This document shows, in pieces, positions 1 to 7,683 of a stretch of DNA of 64,000 nt. The stretch is from Blastococcus saxobsidens (GTDB taxonomy: Bacteria; Actinomycetota; Actinomycetes; Mycobacteriales; Geodermatophilaceae). The DNA lies in the NCBI RefSeq assembly GCF_002938435.1, contig NZ_POQT01000018.1:1-64000 (forward strand), in the 5' to 3' direction. The position numbers were made by a program, and so were the translations under genes. How positions within the stretch are numbered: position 1 is the stretch's first letter; every line of letters begins with the position of its first letter. The notes below the pieces were generated by a model, which worked only from the letters and a program-made list of their open reading frames with translations, was not told the DNA's origin and did no database searches.

Positions 1-714
1 GTCGCCGGCGCCGCCCGCCGGCCCCGTCGCCGGGCGGCCTCCGCCCGCCCGGAAGGCCCCGGCACGCGCCCGGGCACGACCGGCCCCCCGGCCGCCCCCC
101 GGCGCAACCGGGTGGCCGTCGTCCTGCTGCCGTTCATGGGGCTGCTGGCCGGCGCCGGCATCACCGCCGCCCTGCTGCAGTCGCTCACCCAGGGGCCGCC
201 GTCGTCCACCGCGGCGGCGGCCGAGCAGCCGGTCAGCGGCAGCTTCGTGCTGTCCGAGGACGACTACCTCGGCCGTCCGGTCGGTGAGGTCACCGACCGG
301 CTCACCACGCTCGGGCTCAACGTCACCGTCCGCGCCGAGGTGCGTGACGACGTCATCCCCGACCGCGTCACCGGGGTCGAGCCGGCGGGGCGGCAGCTCC
401 GGGCCGGCGACCGGGTGGTCGTCCACTACGCGGCCGCTTCCCAGCAGCGCAGTGGCGGTGGGGGGTCGGCCGTGACCGGTGCCGCCGTCGACCCGCAGGT
501 TCCCCGGTCCGCGGAGCCGACCGAGGAGGCGCCGGTGACGGAGCAGGCGCCCGCCCCCACCACCACGCCGCCCGCACCCACCACGACGACGGCCGCGGCA
601 CCGACCACCACCGCCGCAGCGACCACCACCGCGGCACCGACCACCACCGCCGAGCCGACGGGAACGCCGACGGAGACCGCGACCCCGACGTCCACGTCGC
701 CGACGGAGCCGTGA
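1..714 (+). CDS. PASTA-domain Ser/Thr protein kinase, C-terminal part (cut by window start)
   Basis: The frame is open from base 1, so this is the 3' end of a longer gene. It encodes a basic, Pro/Arg-rich juxtamembrane linker, one membrane helix (starting near base 112, VAVVLLPFMGLLAGAGITAA), one extracellular PASTA repeat (about bases 250-430, with YLGRPVGEVTDRL) and a Thr/Pro/Ala-rich wall-spanning tail. That order matches the C-terminal half of PknB-like kinases, whose PASTA part senses muropeptides or lipid II. The kinase domain itself would lie upstream and is not seen. The stop overlaps the start of the next kinase by 4 bp, so the two are probably translationally coupled. A secreted PASTA protein without a kinase domain is the alternative, but the basic linker favours a kinase. 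Confidence 0.7.
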   Translation, partial: VAGAARRPRRRAASARPEGPGTRPGTTGPPAAPRRNRVAVVLLPFMGLLAGAGITAALLQSLTQGPPSSTAAAAEQPVSGSFVLSEDDYLGRPVGEVTDRLTTLGLNVTVRAEVRDDVIPDRVTGVEPAGRQLRAGDRVVVHYAAASQQRSGGGGSAVTGAAVDPQVPRSAEPTEEAPVTEQAPAPTTTPPAPTTTTAAAPTTTAAATTTAAPTTTAEPTGTPTETATPTSTSPTEP

Positions 715-2189
715 TCCGGGGCGCCGGCCCGGCCGGGGCCTCGCTGCTGGGCGGCCGGTACGAGTTGCTCGCGCTGCTGGCGACCGGGGGCATGGGGCAG
801 GTGTGGCGGGCCCGGGACACGCTCCTCCGGCGCCCGGTCGCGTTGAAGGTGCTGCGCAGCGAGTACACCGGCGACGCCACCTTCCTGGCCAGGTTCCGTG
901 CCGAGGCCCAGCACGCCGCGGTGCTGACCGACCGGAACATCGCCGCCCTGTTCGACTACGGCGAGACCCCGGCCGAGGACGGCGAGCACCTCGCCTACCT
1001 GGTGATGGAGCTGGTGGAGGGTGAGTCCCTGGCGCAGCTGCTGGCCCGGGAGGGCCGGCTGGACGTGCGGCGCACGCTGGACGTCCTCGGTCAGACCGCC
1101 GCCGGGCTGGCTGCCGCGCACGCCGCCGGGCTGGTCCACCGGGACGTGAAACCGGGCAACGTGCTGGTCGGCCGGGACGGGGTCGTGAAGATCACCGACT
1201 TCGGCATCGCCTGGTCGGCCGGCAGCGCCCCGCTCACCCAGACCGGGCAGCTCGTCGGGACCGCGCACTACCTCTCGCCGGAGCAGGCGGCCGGGCAGAA
1301 GGCCGGCCCGGCCAGCGACGTCTACGCGCTGGGCATGATCGGCTACGAGTGCCTGGCCGGGCACCGGGCCTTCGACGGCGACAACTCCGTGCAGATCGCG
1401 CTCCGGCACCTGCGCGAGATGCCCGCCCCGCTCCCGGGCGACCTCCCCGAGCCGGTGCGCACGCTGATCGACCGGGCACTGCTCAAGGACCCGGCGGAGC
1501 GCTTCCCGGACGGCGCCGCGTTCCGTGACGCCGTCGTCGACGTGCGCGCCGGCCGCTCGCTGCCGCCGGTGCCGACCGCCGGCGACACCCGCCCCTTCGT
1601 CGCTGCCGGCGAGCGCCCGCGGCCGCTCGCGCGACGCCTGCTGGCGCCGGTGGCCGCCCTCGTGGTCGGCGTCGGCCTCGGGGGCGCCGCGCTGCAGGTC
1701 TGGGGTGACGCGCCGGTGACCCCGGTCGCCCAGGCCGAGGCCGAGAGCCCCGAACCGGTCGTGGTGCGGGCCGAGGACGCCGTGGGCCGCCCGGTGGACG
1801 AGGTGGAGGACGAGCTGACCGGTCGCGGGCTGGGCGTCGCGCGCACGGCGCAGGAGACCGCGGAGGTGCCGGCCGGGCAGGTGGTCGCGGTCAGCCCGGT
1901 GGGCGCGCTGCCGCCGGGCACGGTGGTCACCCTCGCCTACGCCGTGGCGCCGCCGCCGACCACGACGCCGACCACGGCGCCCGCTCCCGAGCCCGTCCCG
2001 GCACCGGTCCCGACGATGGCCGTGTCCCCCGCGGAGGAGGCGGACGACGCCGTTCTCCCCGGGAACGGCAGCGCGAACGGGAACGGCAACGGCAACGGTG
2101 GTCCGCCCGCCGGCAGCGGCGCCGCCAACGGGAACGGCAACGCGGGCAACGGGAACGGCAACGGCCGCGGGGGCGGCGGCCGGGGCTGA
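711..2189 (+). CDS. Transmembrane Ser/Thr protein kinase with one PASTA domain
   Basis: A 492-residue Hanks-type kinase. The Gly-rich loop is at residues 24-29 (ATGGMG), the ATP lysine is K46 (VALK), the catalytic loop is HRDVKPGN with D145, and DFG is at 163-165. A membrane helix (about residues 305-325) leads to one PASTA repeat (about 345-410), a Pro/Thr linker and a low-complexity Asn-Gly tail made of repeated NGNGNG. It should phosphorylate cell-envelope or division proteins at the membrane. It starts with GTG inside the stop of the preceding kinase gene (GTGA). Two adjacent PASTA kinases recall the pknA/pknB region, but no pbpA, rodA or pstP is visible because the window begins here. 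The PASTA on both kinases makes a symbol uncertain. Confidence 0.9.
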   Translation: MIRGAGPAGASLLGGRYELLALLATGGMGQVWRARDTLLRRPVALKVLRSEYTGDATFLARFRAEAQHAAVLTDRNIAALFDYGETPAEDGEHLAYLVMELVEGESLAQLLAREGRLDVRRTLDVLGQTAAGLAAAHAAGLVHRDVKPGNVLVGRDGVVKITDFGIAWSAGSAPLTQTGQLVGTAHYLSPEQAAGQKAGPASDVYALGMIGYECLAGHRAFDGDNSVQIALRHLREMPAPLPGDLPEPVRTLIDRALLKDPAERFPDGAAFRDAVVDVRAGRSLPPVPTAGDTRPFVAAGERPRPLARRLLAPVAALVVGVGLGGAALQVWGDAPVTPVAQAEAESPEPVVVRAEDAVGRPVDEVEDELTGRGLGVARTAQETAEVPAGQVVAVSPVGALPPGTVVTLAYAVAPPPTTTPTTAPAPEPVPAPVPTMAVSPAEEADDAVLPGNGSANGNGNGNGGPPAGSGAANGNGNAGNGNGNGRGGGGRG

Positions 2190-2241
2190 GCTGCGGGGGC
2201 CGAGCCGCAGGGACGGCCCCGCTCCCACCTCGCCGGACGGG

Positions 2242-2925
2242 TCAGGCGCTGCGCCGGCCTGCCCGCAGCCACAGCGCGGCACCGAGGGCGCCGAGCGCGG
2301 CGGTGAGCAGGAAGCCGCGGTCGCTGTCGGCGTCGGGCAGCACGACGAGCACCCAGAAGACGGCCAGGCCGACGAGCCCGGCGGCGGCGACGGCCCAGCC
2401 GGAACCGGCGAGCCGGCGCCCCCCCGGGATCAGCTCCGCGACGGCCGCGAGACCCAGGACGACGCACACGGTGGCGAACGCCGACCACAGCGGGACGGCC
2501 GACCAGAACGACTCGGTGCCGAACTCGAGCGACAGGCCCAGCTGCAGCAGGACCAGGGACACCAGCACCAGGCCACCGGCGGCGAGCGCCGCCCGGTCCC
2601 GGGGGGCGCGCGCGGCCTTGGGGGCATCGTCGTTCTCCAACGACTGCGGCCAGGAGGCGCCCGGTGGCGGGGGCGGCGGGGTGCCGGCCCCGGGCAGCCC
2701 CGGCACGAAACCGACCGGGCCGGTCTCCCTGTACGCCGGGTGCTCGGGCGCCGGCGCGGCCTGCGGCGCGGTCGGCGGCGGAGCCGGCGACGACGGGGGC
2801 GGCAGCTGCTGCACCGAGGTCGCGCCGGCGGGCGCGGCCGGCGTCACCACGGGGATCTCCTGGGTCGACGACGGGGGAGGGCCGGCGGGGGCGTCAGGGA
2901 ACTGCGGGTCGGTCGGCGTGCTCAC
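2242..2925 (-). CDS. Membrane protein with a Pro/Ala-rich N-terminal tail
   Basis: 227 residues. The first ~110 are a disordered Pro/Ala/Gln-rich cytoplasmic tail; the rest holds about four hydrophobic segments (for example VLVSLVLLQLGLSL and WAVAAAGLVGLAVFWVLVVL) and ends in a basic RAGRRSA tail. The GTG start has a good ribosome site, GAGGAGG, five bases upstream. The tail-plus-four-helices form is common among uncharacterised actinobacterial membrane proteins; I do not recognise a function. It is convergent with the kinase gene and divergent from cinA. Confidence 0.6.
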   Translation of the reverse strand: MSTPTDPQFPDAPAGPPPSSTQEIPVVTPAAPAGATSVQQLPPPSSPAPPPTAPQAAPAPEHPAYRETGPVGFVPGLPGAGTPPPPPPGASWPQSLENDDAPKAARAPRDRAALAAGGLVLVSLVLLQLGLSLEFGTESFWSAVPLWSAFATVCVVLGLAAVAELIPGGRRLAGSGWAVAAAGLVGLAVFWVLVVLPDADSDRGFLLTAALGALGAALWLRAGRRSA

Positions 2926-3069
2926 GGTGCCTCCTCGCGGGTCCGGCGGGTCGCCGGTCGGTGCTCTTCGGTCCTGACGCTATCGGCGGCAGCGGGCTCC
3001 GGCACCGGGGCGCCCCGGTCGGGTGACGGGGATTCGGCTCCCGGTCCTGCCGTTCCGGGTCGGCCGACC

Positions 3070-3075
3070 TAGGGT
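3070..3075 (+). promoter_or_regulatory. -10 box TAGGGT of cinA (leaderless)
   Basis: TAGGGT is followed by exactly 6 nt and then the GTG start of cinA, with no Shine-Dalgarno sequence between. The transcript would begin at or next to the start codon. The same arrangement recurs many times in this window. Confidence 0.5.
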
Positions 3076-3081
3076 CGGGCC

Positions 3082-4368
3082 GTGGTCACGCGCGCCGGCA
3101 TCGTCGTCACCGGTACCGAGGTGCTCACCGGGCGGGTACCCGACCGCAACGGCCCCTGGCTGGCCGAGCAGCTGCGCCGCCTGGGTCTGGACGTCGGGCA
3201 CGTCGTGGTGGTGGGGGACCGGCCGGAGGACCTGCGCGCCACCCTCTCCTTCCTGGCCGGGCTCGGCACCGAGCTGCTCATCACCACCGGTGGGCTCGGG
3301 CCCACTGCCGACGACCTGACCGCGCAGGTGGTGGCGGAGTTCCAGGGCCGTCCGTCCGCGGTCGACCCGGCTCTCGAGGGGCGGGTGGCCGCGGTGGTCG
3401 AGCGGCTGATGGCCCGCCGCGGCTGGGTCGCGGACCCGGCGGCGACGGCGGCCGGGGTCCGCAAGCAGGCGACGGTCCCCGCCGGGGCCACGGTGCTGGA
3501 GCCGGTCGGCACCGCGCCCGGCCTCGTCGTCCCGCCGGCCGACGGGCGCGCGGGACCGCCGGTGGTCGTGCTCCCCGGCCCGCCGGGCGAGCTGCGCGGC
3601 ATGTGGCCGGCGGCCGTGGCGGCGCCCGCCGTCGGCGCCGTGCTGGCCGGTGCCGCGGAGCTCCGGCAGGAGACCCTGCGGCTCTGGGGCACCCTGGAGG
3701 CGCAGCTGGCGGCCACCCTGCGGGAGATGGAGGCGGAGCTCGCCGACCTGGAGATCACCACCTGCCTGCGCGAGGGCGAGCTGGAGATCGTCACCCGCTT
3801 CCCCGCGCAGGCGCAGCCGGCCTACGACCGGTTCGCCGGTCTGCTCGGCCGGGAGTACGCCTCGACGGTGTTCTCGACCGGACCCACGCTCGACGAGCTG
3901 GTCGCGGCGGCACTCGCCGAGCGCGGCCTGACCATCGCCACCGGCGAGTCGTGCACCGGTGGGCTGCTGGCCGCCCGCCTCACCGAGCGGCCCGGGTCGT
4001 CCACCTACGTGCTGGGCGGCGTCACCGCGTACGCGAACGGGGCGAAGGAGGAGCTGCTCGGGGTGCCCCGCGCCGTGCTGGCCGAGCACGGCGCCGTGAG
4101 CCCCGAGGTCGCCCGCGCGCTGGCGGACGGGGCCCGCGCCCGGTTCGGCGCGGACCTCGGGGTGGGCATCACCGGCGTCGCCGGGCCGGGTGGCGGCACC
4201 GATGCCAAGCCCGTAGGCACCGTGCACCTGTGCGTGGTGGGCCCCGACGGCGCCGTCGCCGAGCGAGCGCTGGGCCTGCACGGCAGCCGGTCGGCGGTGC
4301 GGGACCGCTCCGTCACGATGGCGCTGCACCTGTTGAGGGAGCTGCTGCTCGGCGGTCCGCCGGCATGA
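3082..4368 (+). CDS. cinA: CinA family protein (competence/damage-inducible; NMN amidohydrolase domain)
   Basis: 428 residues, full length for CinA. The N-terminal MoCF/COG1058 domain (about 1-170) carries TGTEVLTGRVPDRN and TTGGLGPTADD, typical of the ADP-ribose pyrophosphatase-like half. The C-terminal PncC domain (about 275-425) carries ATGESCTGG and GITGVAGPGGG, the nicotinamide-mononucleotide deamidase signature; PncC enzymes convert NMN to nicotinic acid mononucleotide in pyridine nucleotide recycling. The GTG start is set by the -10 box 6 nt upstream. The stop overlaps the ATG of the SRPBCC gene (ATGA), so the two form an operon. In many actinobacteria cinA is near recA/pgsA, but not here. 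Confidence 0.93.
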   Translation: MVTRAGIVVTGTEVLTGRVPDRNGPWLAEQLRRLGLDVGHVVVVGDRPEDLRATLSFLAGLGTELLITTGGLGPTADDLTAQVVAEFQGRPSAVDPALEGRVAAVVERLMARRGWVADPAATAAGVRKQATVPAGATVLEPVGTAPGLVVPPADGRAGPPVVVLPGPPGELRGMWPAAVAAPAVGAVLAGAAELRQETLRLWGTLEAQLAATLREMEAELADLEITTCLREGELEIVTRFPAQAQPAYDRFAGLLGREYASTVFSTGPTLDELVAAALAERGLTIATGESCTGGLLAARLTERPGSSTYVLGGVTAYANGAKEELLGVPRAVLAEHGAVSPEVARALADGARARFGADLGVGITGVAGPGGGTDAKPVGTVHLCVVGPDGAVAERALGLHGSRSAVRDRSVTMALHLLRELLLGGPPA

Positions 4369-4748
4369 CGACGACGACGCTGCACGCTACCGGGCCGCTG
4401 CCCCCGGCTGAGGTCTGGGAGCGGTACCGGCTGCTCGACCGGTGGCCGGACTGGGCGCCGCAGATCACCGGGGTCGACTGCCCGCAGCGCGAGCTCACCG
4501 CCGGTGCCCGTGGCCGGGTCCGCGGCCTGGGCGTCCCGCTGCCGTTCACCATCGAGGCGGTCGACCCGGTTGCCCGCTCGTGGTCGTGGACGGTCGGTGC
4601 CGGCCCGCTCCGGATGCGGCTGCACCACTGGGTCACCGACGGCCCGGACGGCGGCACCACCACCGGCCTGCGGACCACCGGCCCGGTGCCCCTGGTCCTC
4701 GGTTACGCGCCCCTGGCGCAGTGGGCGCTGCACCGGCTCGTCCGCTAG
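4365..4748 (+). CDS. SRPBCC (START/polyketide cyclase-like) family protein
   Basis: 127 residues beginning with ATG inside the cinA stop. The pattern of a leading strand, PPAEVWERYRLLDRWPDWAPQI, then alternating strands and a final helix ending HRLVR, matches small SRPBCC proteins, which form a hydrophobic ligand-binding cavity. No catalytic residues can be named and the ligand is unknown. Translational coupling to cinA suggests co-expression but not a shared reaction. Confidence 0.75.
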   Translation: MTTTTLHATGPLPPAEVWERYRLLDRWPDWAPQITGVDCPQRELTAGARGRVRGLGVPLPFTIEAVDPVARSWSWTVGAGPLRMRLHHWVTDGPDGGTTTGLRTTGPVPLVLGYAPLAQWALHRLVR

Positions 4749-4758
4749 GCCGGCGGCG

Positions 4759-5595
4759 TCACCCGAGCAGCGCCGGCGGGCCGTCGGGCGCGGTGGCCTT
4801 GCTCAACGGCGCCCCGTCCAGACCGGCGTGGATGATCAGCCGCTGCTCGGCGGAGTACTTCGGGTGGCACGTGGTCAGGGTCAGGAAGGCGCCGGTGGCC
4901 GGTCCATCCGCCGGGCCGCCCGGGGTGGGCGACAGGACACTGGTGTCGGTGGGCCGGACGATCCGGCGGCCGGGGATGCCGCTGGGATCGCCGGTGAAGT
5001 CCTGGTCCCCGGGCCCGCCGAGGACGCGGTAGACGAACCACGTGTCGGCGGTGTCCACCACGATCGGGTCGCCGGGGCGCAGCAGGTCCAGGTCGAGGAA
5101 CGGGGAACCCCGCCCGACGCGGTGACCGGCGAGGGCGACGTTGCCCTGCTCACCGGGCATAGCCGTCCCGAGGTAGTGGCCCGGGCCCTGGGCGAGCTGG
5201 ACCTGGGCCGTCCCCTCGACGACGACCCGCGCGTAGTCCGCGCCCAGGCGTGGGATGTGCAGGACGGCGAACGGCTCCCCGACGGCGACGTCGATCGGCG
5301 CGGGTGCGGGCGCCGGGGCGGGGGACCCGTCGGGCGCCGGCGCGACCGGCGCCGTGACCGTGGGGTCGTCGGCCCACCGGTCCTGGATCTGCTCGCTGAG
5401 CCGGTCCTGCTGGCGCGCAGCGAGCAGATCGGTCACCCACAGCTCGTAGCCCACGAACAGCAGCGCGACCAGGCCGATGGTGAGCAGCGTCTGCCCGGTG
5501 CCGCGGAGCAGCGTGCGCCCCACCTCCCGGCGACGCGGCGGCGTCCCGGCGGCCCGGGTCGGTCCCGGCCGGACGTCCTGGTCGAGTGCGCTCAT
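4759..5595 (-). CDS. srtE: Class E sortase
   Basis: 278 residues with one N-terminal membrane anchor (LLTIGLVALLFVGYELWV, about residues 36-53), an Ala/Pro linker and a sortase domain (about 105-270). The catalytic His is in NVALAGHR, the Cys in TLTTCHP and the Arg in EQRLIIHA, so the triad is complete. The TLTTC cysteine motif and the actinobacterial setting fit class E, which joins LAXTG proteins to the peptidoglycan. The gene just upstream on the same strand encodes a protein ending in LAYTG, an evident substrate. A strong hairpin separates the two, so the sortase may have its own promoter. Confidence 0.9.
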   Translation of the reverse strand: MSALDQDVRPGPTRAAGTPPRRREVGRTLLRGTGQTLLTIGLVALLFVGYELWVTDLLAARQQDRLSEQIQDRWADDPTVTAPVAPAPDGSPAPAPAPAPIDVAVGEPFAVLHIPRLGADYARVVVEGTAQVQLAQGPGHYLGTAMPGEQGNVALAGHRVGRGSPFLDLDLLRPGDPIVVDTADTWFVYRVLGGPGDQDFTGDPSGIPGRRIVRPTDTSVLSPTPGGPADGPATGAFLTLTTCHPKYSAEQRLIIHAGLDGAPLSKATAPDGPPALLG

Positions 5596-5630
5596 TCCGC
5601 GGCCTTCGTCTCGTCGTGCCGGATGGTGCC

Positions 5631-5667
5631 GACGCCGCCTGCCGGGGGTTGCCCGGCAGGCGGCGTC
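5631..5667 (-). terminator. Strong hairpin between the LAYTG protein gene and the sortase gene
   Basis: GACGCCGCCTGCCGGG and its exact complement form a 16-bp perfect stem around a 5-nt loop. It lies just past the stop of the LAYTG protein gene and before the sortase start. It lacks a U-run, as is usual in high-GC actinobacteria. It probably ends or attenuates transcription of the abundant surface protein. Confidence 0.75.
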
Positions 5668-5721
5668 GTGGGATGGAGCCCGGCCCGCCGCCCGGGGTGC
5701 ACAGGACGGCGGGCCGGTGGA

Positions 5722-7530
5722 TCAGACCGTCGTGGTGGAGCGACGGCGACCGGCCAGCGTCAGTGCCCCACCCAGACCCAGGGCGAGGAGGCCCAGGGCG
5801 AGCGGAGCGGAGACGTCGGACCCGGTGTAGGCGAGCTGCCCAGCGGGCTGGGACATCGTGTTCTGCTGCACCGGCGCCCGGTAGGCGGCCGGAGCGGCCT
5901 TGACGGCGTGCGCCGGGGCTGCCTTGACGGCGTGCACCGGAGCGGGAGCCGCGTGGTGCACGGGCTGCGCGGCCGGCGGGTTCGCCGGCTGCTGGACGGG
6001 CTGCTGGACGGGCTGCTCGGCAGGCTTGTCAGCCGGCTTCGGGTAGCAGACCCAGCCGTGGCCACCGGCCGAGGCGTTGTTCGAGCAGACCACATCGGCA
6101 CCACCGGCGATCGAGATGATGTTGACGATGTTGGTGATGTGCTGCTCGCAGTCGACGTCGCCCTCCTCGGAGATGCAGGTGAGCGTGTTGTCGTTGCCGA
6201 CGATGACCTCGATGATCGAGTCCCCGCCCCTGACGTCGATGTTCCCGGAGGTGGCGTCGTTGTCGACGTCGTTCCGGGCCCGGCTGTCCTGGTCGGTGTC
6301 GCTGTCCGCGTCGCCGCCGTTGCCCTCGTCGCCGCCGCTGCCGCCCGTGGTGTCGGTGTCGGAGTCGTTGGAGGCGCTGGCGTGGTTGGTGGCGCCGTTG
6401 CCGGCCGAGGCGTTGTTGCTGCCCCAGACCGCGGCGTCACCGGCGTGGGATGCGACGTCGACCTCGTTGGAGATGTCCTGCGAGGCGTCGACGTCGCCCT
6501 CGTCGTCGCTGGTGGCGTAGAGCTCGTTCCCGTTGCCCGCGGCCACGAAGACACCCGAGTCGCCACCGTGGGCGTTGATGTTCCCGGAGGTGGCGTCGTT
6601 GTCGACGTCGTTCCGGGCCCGGCTGTCCTGGTCGGTGTCGCTGTCCGCGTCGCCGCCGTTGCCCTCGTCGCCGCCGCTGCCGCCCGTGGTGTCGGTGTCG
6701 GAGTCGTTGGAGGCGCTGGCCTGGTTGGTGGCGCCGTTGCCGGCCGAGGCGTTGTTGCTGCCCCAGACCGCGGCGTCACCGGCGTGGGATGCGACGTCGA
6801 CCTCGTTGGAGATGTCCTGCGAGGCGTCGACGTCGCCCTCGTCGTCGCTGGTGGCGAAGAGCTCGTTCCCGTCGCCCGCGACCACGAAGACACCCGAGTC
6901 GCCACCGTGGGCGTTGATGTTCCCGGAGGTGGCGTCGTTGTCGACGTCGTTCCGGGCCCGGCTGTCCTGGTCGGTGTCGCTGTCCGCGTCGCCGCCGTTG
7001 CCCTCGTCGCCGCCGCTGCCGCCCGTGGTGTCGGTGTCGGAGTCGTTGGAGGCGCTGGCGTGGTTGGTGGCGCCGTTGCCGGCCGAGGCGTTGTTGCTGC
7101 CGCTGACGTCGGCGTTGCCGCCGTGGGATGCGACGTCGACCTCGTTGGAGACGTTCTGCGAGGCGTCGACGTCGCCCTCGTCGTCGCTCTCGGCGTCGAC
7201 CGTGTTGCCGTTACCGGCGAACACGACGACGTACGAGTGGCCACCCTGGGCGTCGACGTCCCCCGTCGTGGCGGTGTTGTCGACGTCGTTCCGGGCCGTG
7301 CTGTCCTGGGTGGTGTCGCTGGTGGCGTCACCGCCGTTGCCGTCGTCGCCGCCGCTGCCGCCCGTGGTGTCGGTGGAGGAGCTGTTGGAGGCGTCGGCGC
7401 TGGTGCTGGCGTCGTTGCCGGCCGAGGCGTTGTTGGTGCCTTCCTCGGCGCTGGCGACCGCCTGGCCGAGGAAGAGAAGTCCTCCGGCCATTCCTGCAAC
7501 GGCCAGGCCGTTGCGTACGGATCGTCTCAT
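5722..7530 (-). CDS. Repeat-rich secreted surface protein with LAYTG sorting signal
   Basis: 602 residues. A Sec signal peptide (1 to about 28, cleavage near VASA-EE) is followed by about four ~113-residue repeats rich in Asp, Asn, Ser, Ala and Gly (recurring NNASAGN, GGSGGDEGNGGDADSD, GDVDASQDISNEVDVASH). A more hydrophobic last unit contains four cysteines (LTCISEEGDVDCEQ, VVCSNNASAGG, GWVCYPKP). Then come a Pro/Gln/Ala/His linker and the wall-sorting signal LAYTG (566-570), a hydrophobic helix and RRRSTTTV. LAXTG is the class E sortase motif and that sortase is next door. The mature protein would be an acidic, very polar wall-linked polymer; adhesion or a hydration coat is only a guess. 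ATG at 7530 begins a clear signal peptide. Confidence 0.88.
   Translation of the reverse strand: MRRSVRNGLAVAGMAGGLLFLGQAVASAEEGTNNASAGNDASTSADASNSSSTDTTGGSGGDDGNGGDATSDTTQDSTARNDVDNTATTGDVDAQGGHSYVVVFAGNGNTVDAESDDEGDVDASQNVSNEVDVASHGGNADVSGSNNASAGNGATNHASASNDSDTDTTGGSGGDEGNGGDADSDTDQDSRARNDVDNDATSGNINAHGGDSGVFVVAGDGNELFATSDDEGDVDASQDISNEVDVASHAGDAAVWGSNNASAGNGATNQASASNDSDTDTTGGSGGDEGNGGDADSDTDQDSRARNDVDNDATSGNINAHGGDSGVFVAAGNGNELYATSDDEGDVDASQDISNEVDVASHAGDAAVWGSNNASAGNGATNHASASNDSDTDTTGGSGGDEGNGGDADSDTDQDSRARNDVDNDATSGNIDVRGGDSIIEVIVGNDNTLTCISEEGDVDCEQHITNIVNIISIAGGADVVCSNNASAGGHGWVCYPKPADKPAEQPVQQPVQQPANPPAAQPVHHAAPAPVHAVKAAPAHAVKAAPAAYRAPVQQNTMSQPAGQLAYTGSDVSAPLALGLLALGLGGALTLAGRRRSTTTV
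6241..7257 (-). repeat. 339-bp in-frame tandem repeats in the surface protein gene
   Basis: The string GTTCCCGGAGGTGGCGTC recurs at 6241, 6580 and 6919, exactly 339 bp (113 codons) apart. The units at 6580 and 6919 are nearly identical over most of their length, while the outer units diverge. This implies recent duplication or gene conversion and makes the locus prone to copy-number change and assembly error. Confidence 0.9.
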
Positions 7531-7683
7531 GGTGCGTGTCCTTCGTGGGTGTGCGCGCCGCGAACGGGTAGGACAGGGCGCGCGGGTGGATGGATGGGTG
7601 GAACGAGCGGGGCGGCTGCACTTGGTCGGTGATGTGCCCCCCGTGGCACACCTGGGGACAGCGCGGGCCGCGAAGGCGGCGCG

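Noticed and set aside
6241-7257. CRISPR-like regular repeats
   Set aside because: Units are 339 bp, coding and in frame; there are no spacers or cas genes.
4504-7632. 1042-codon open frame on the plus strand with Val/Gly-rich repeats
   Set aside because: It is the reverse-strand shadow of the sortase and the repeat-rich surface protein genes; the repeats follow from the 339-bp units and there is no domain or proper start.
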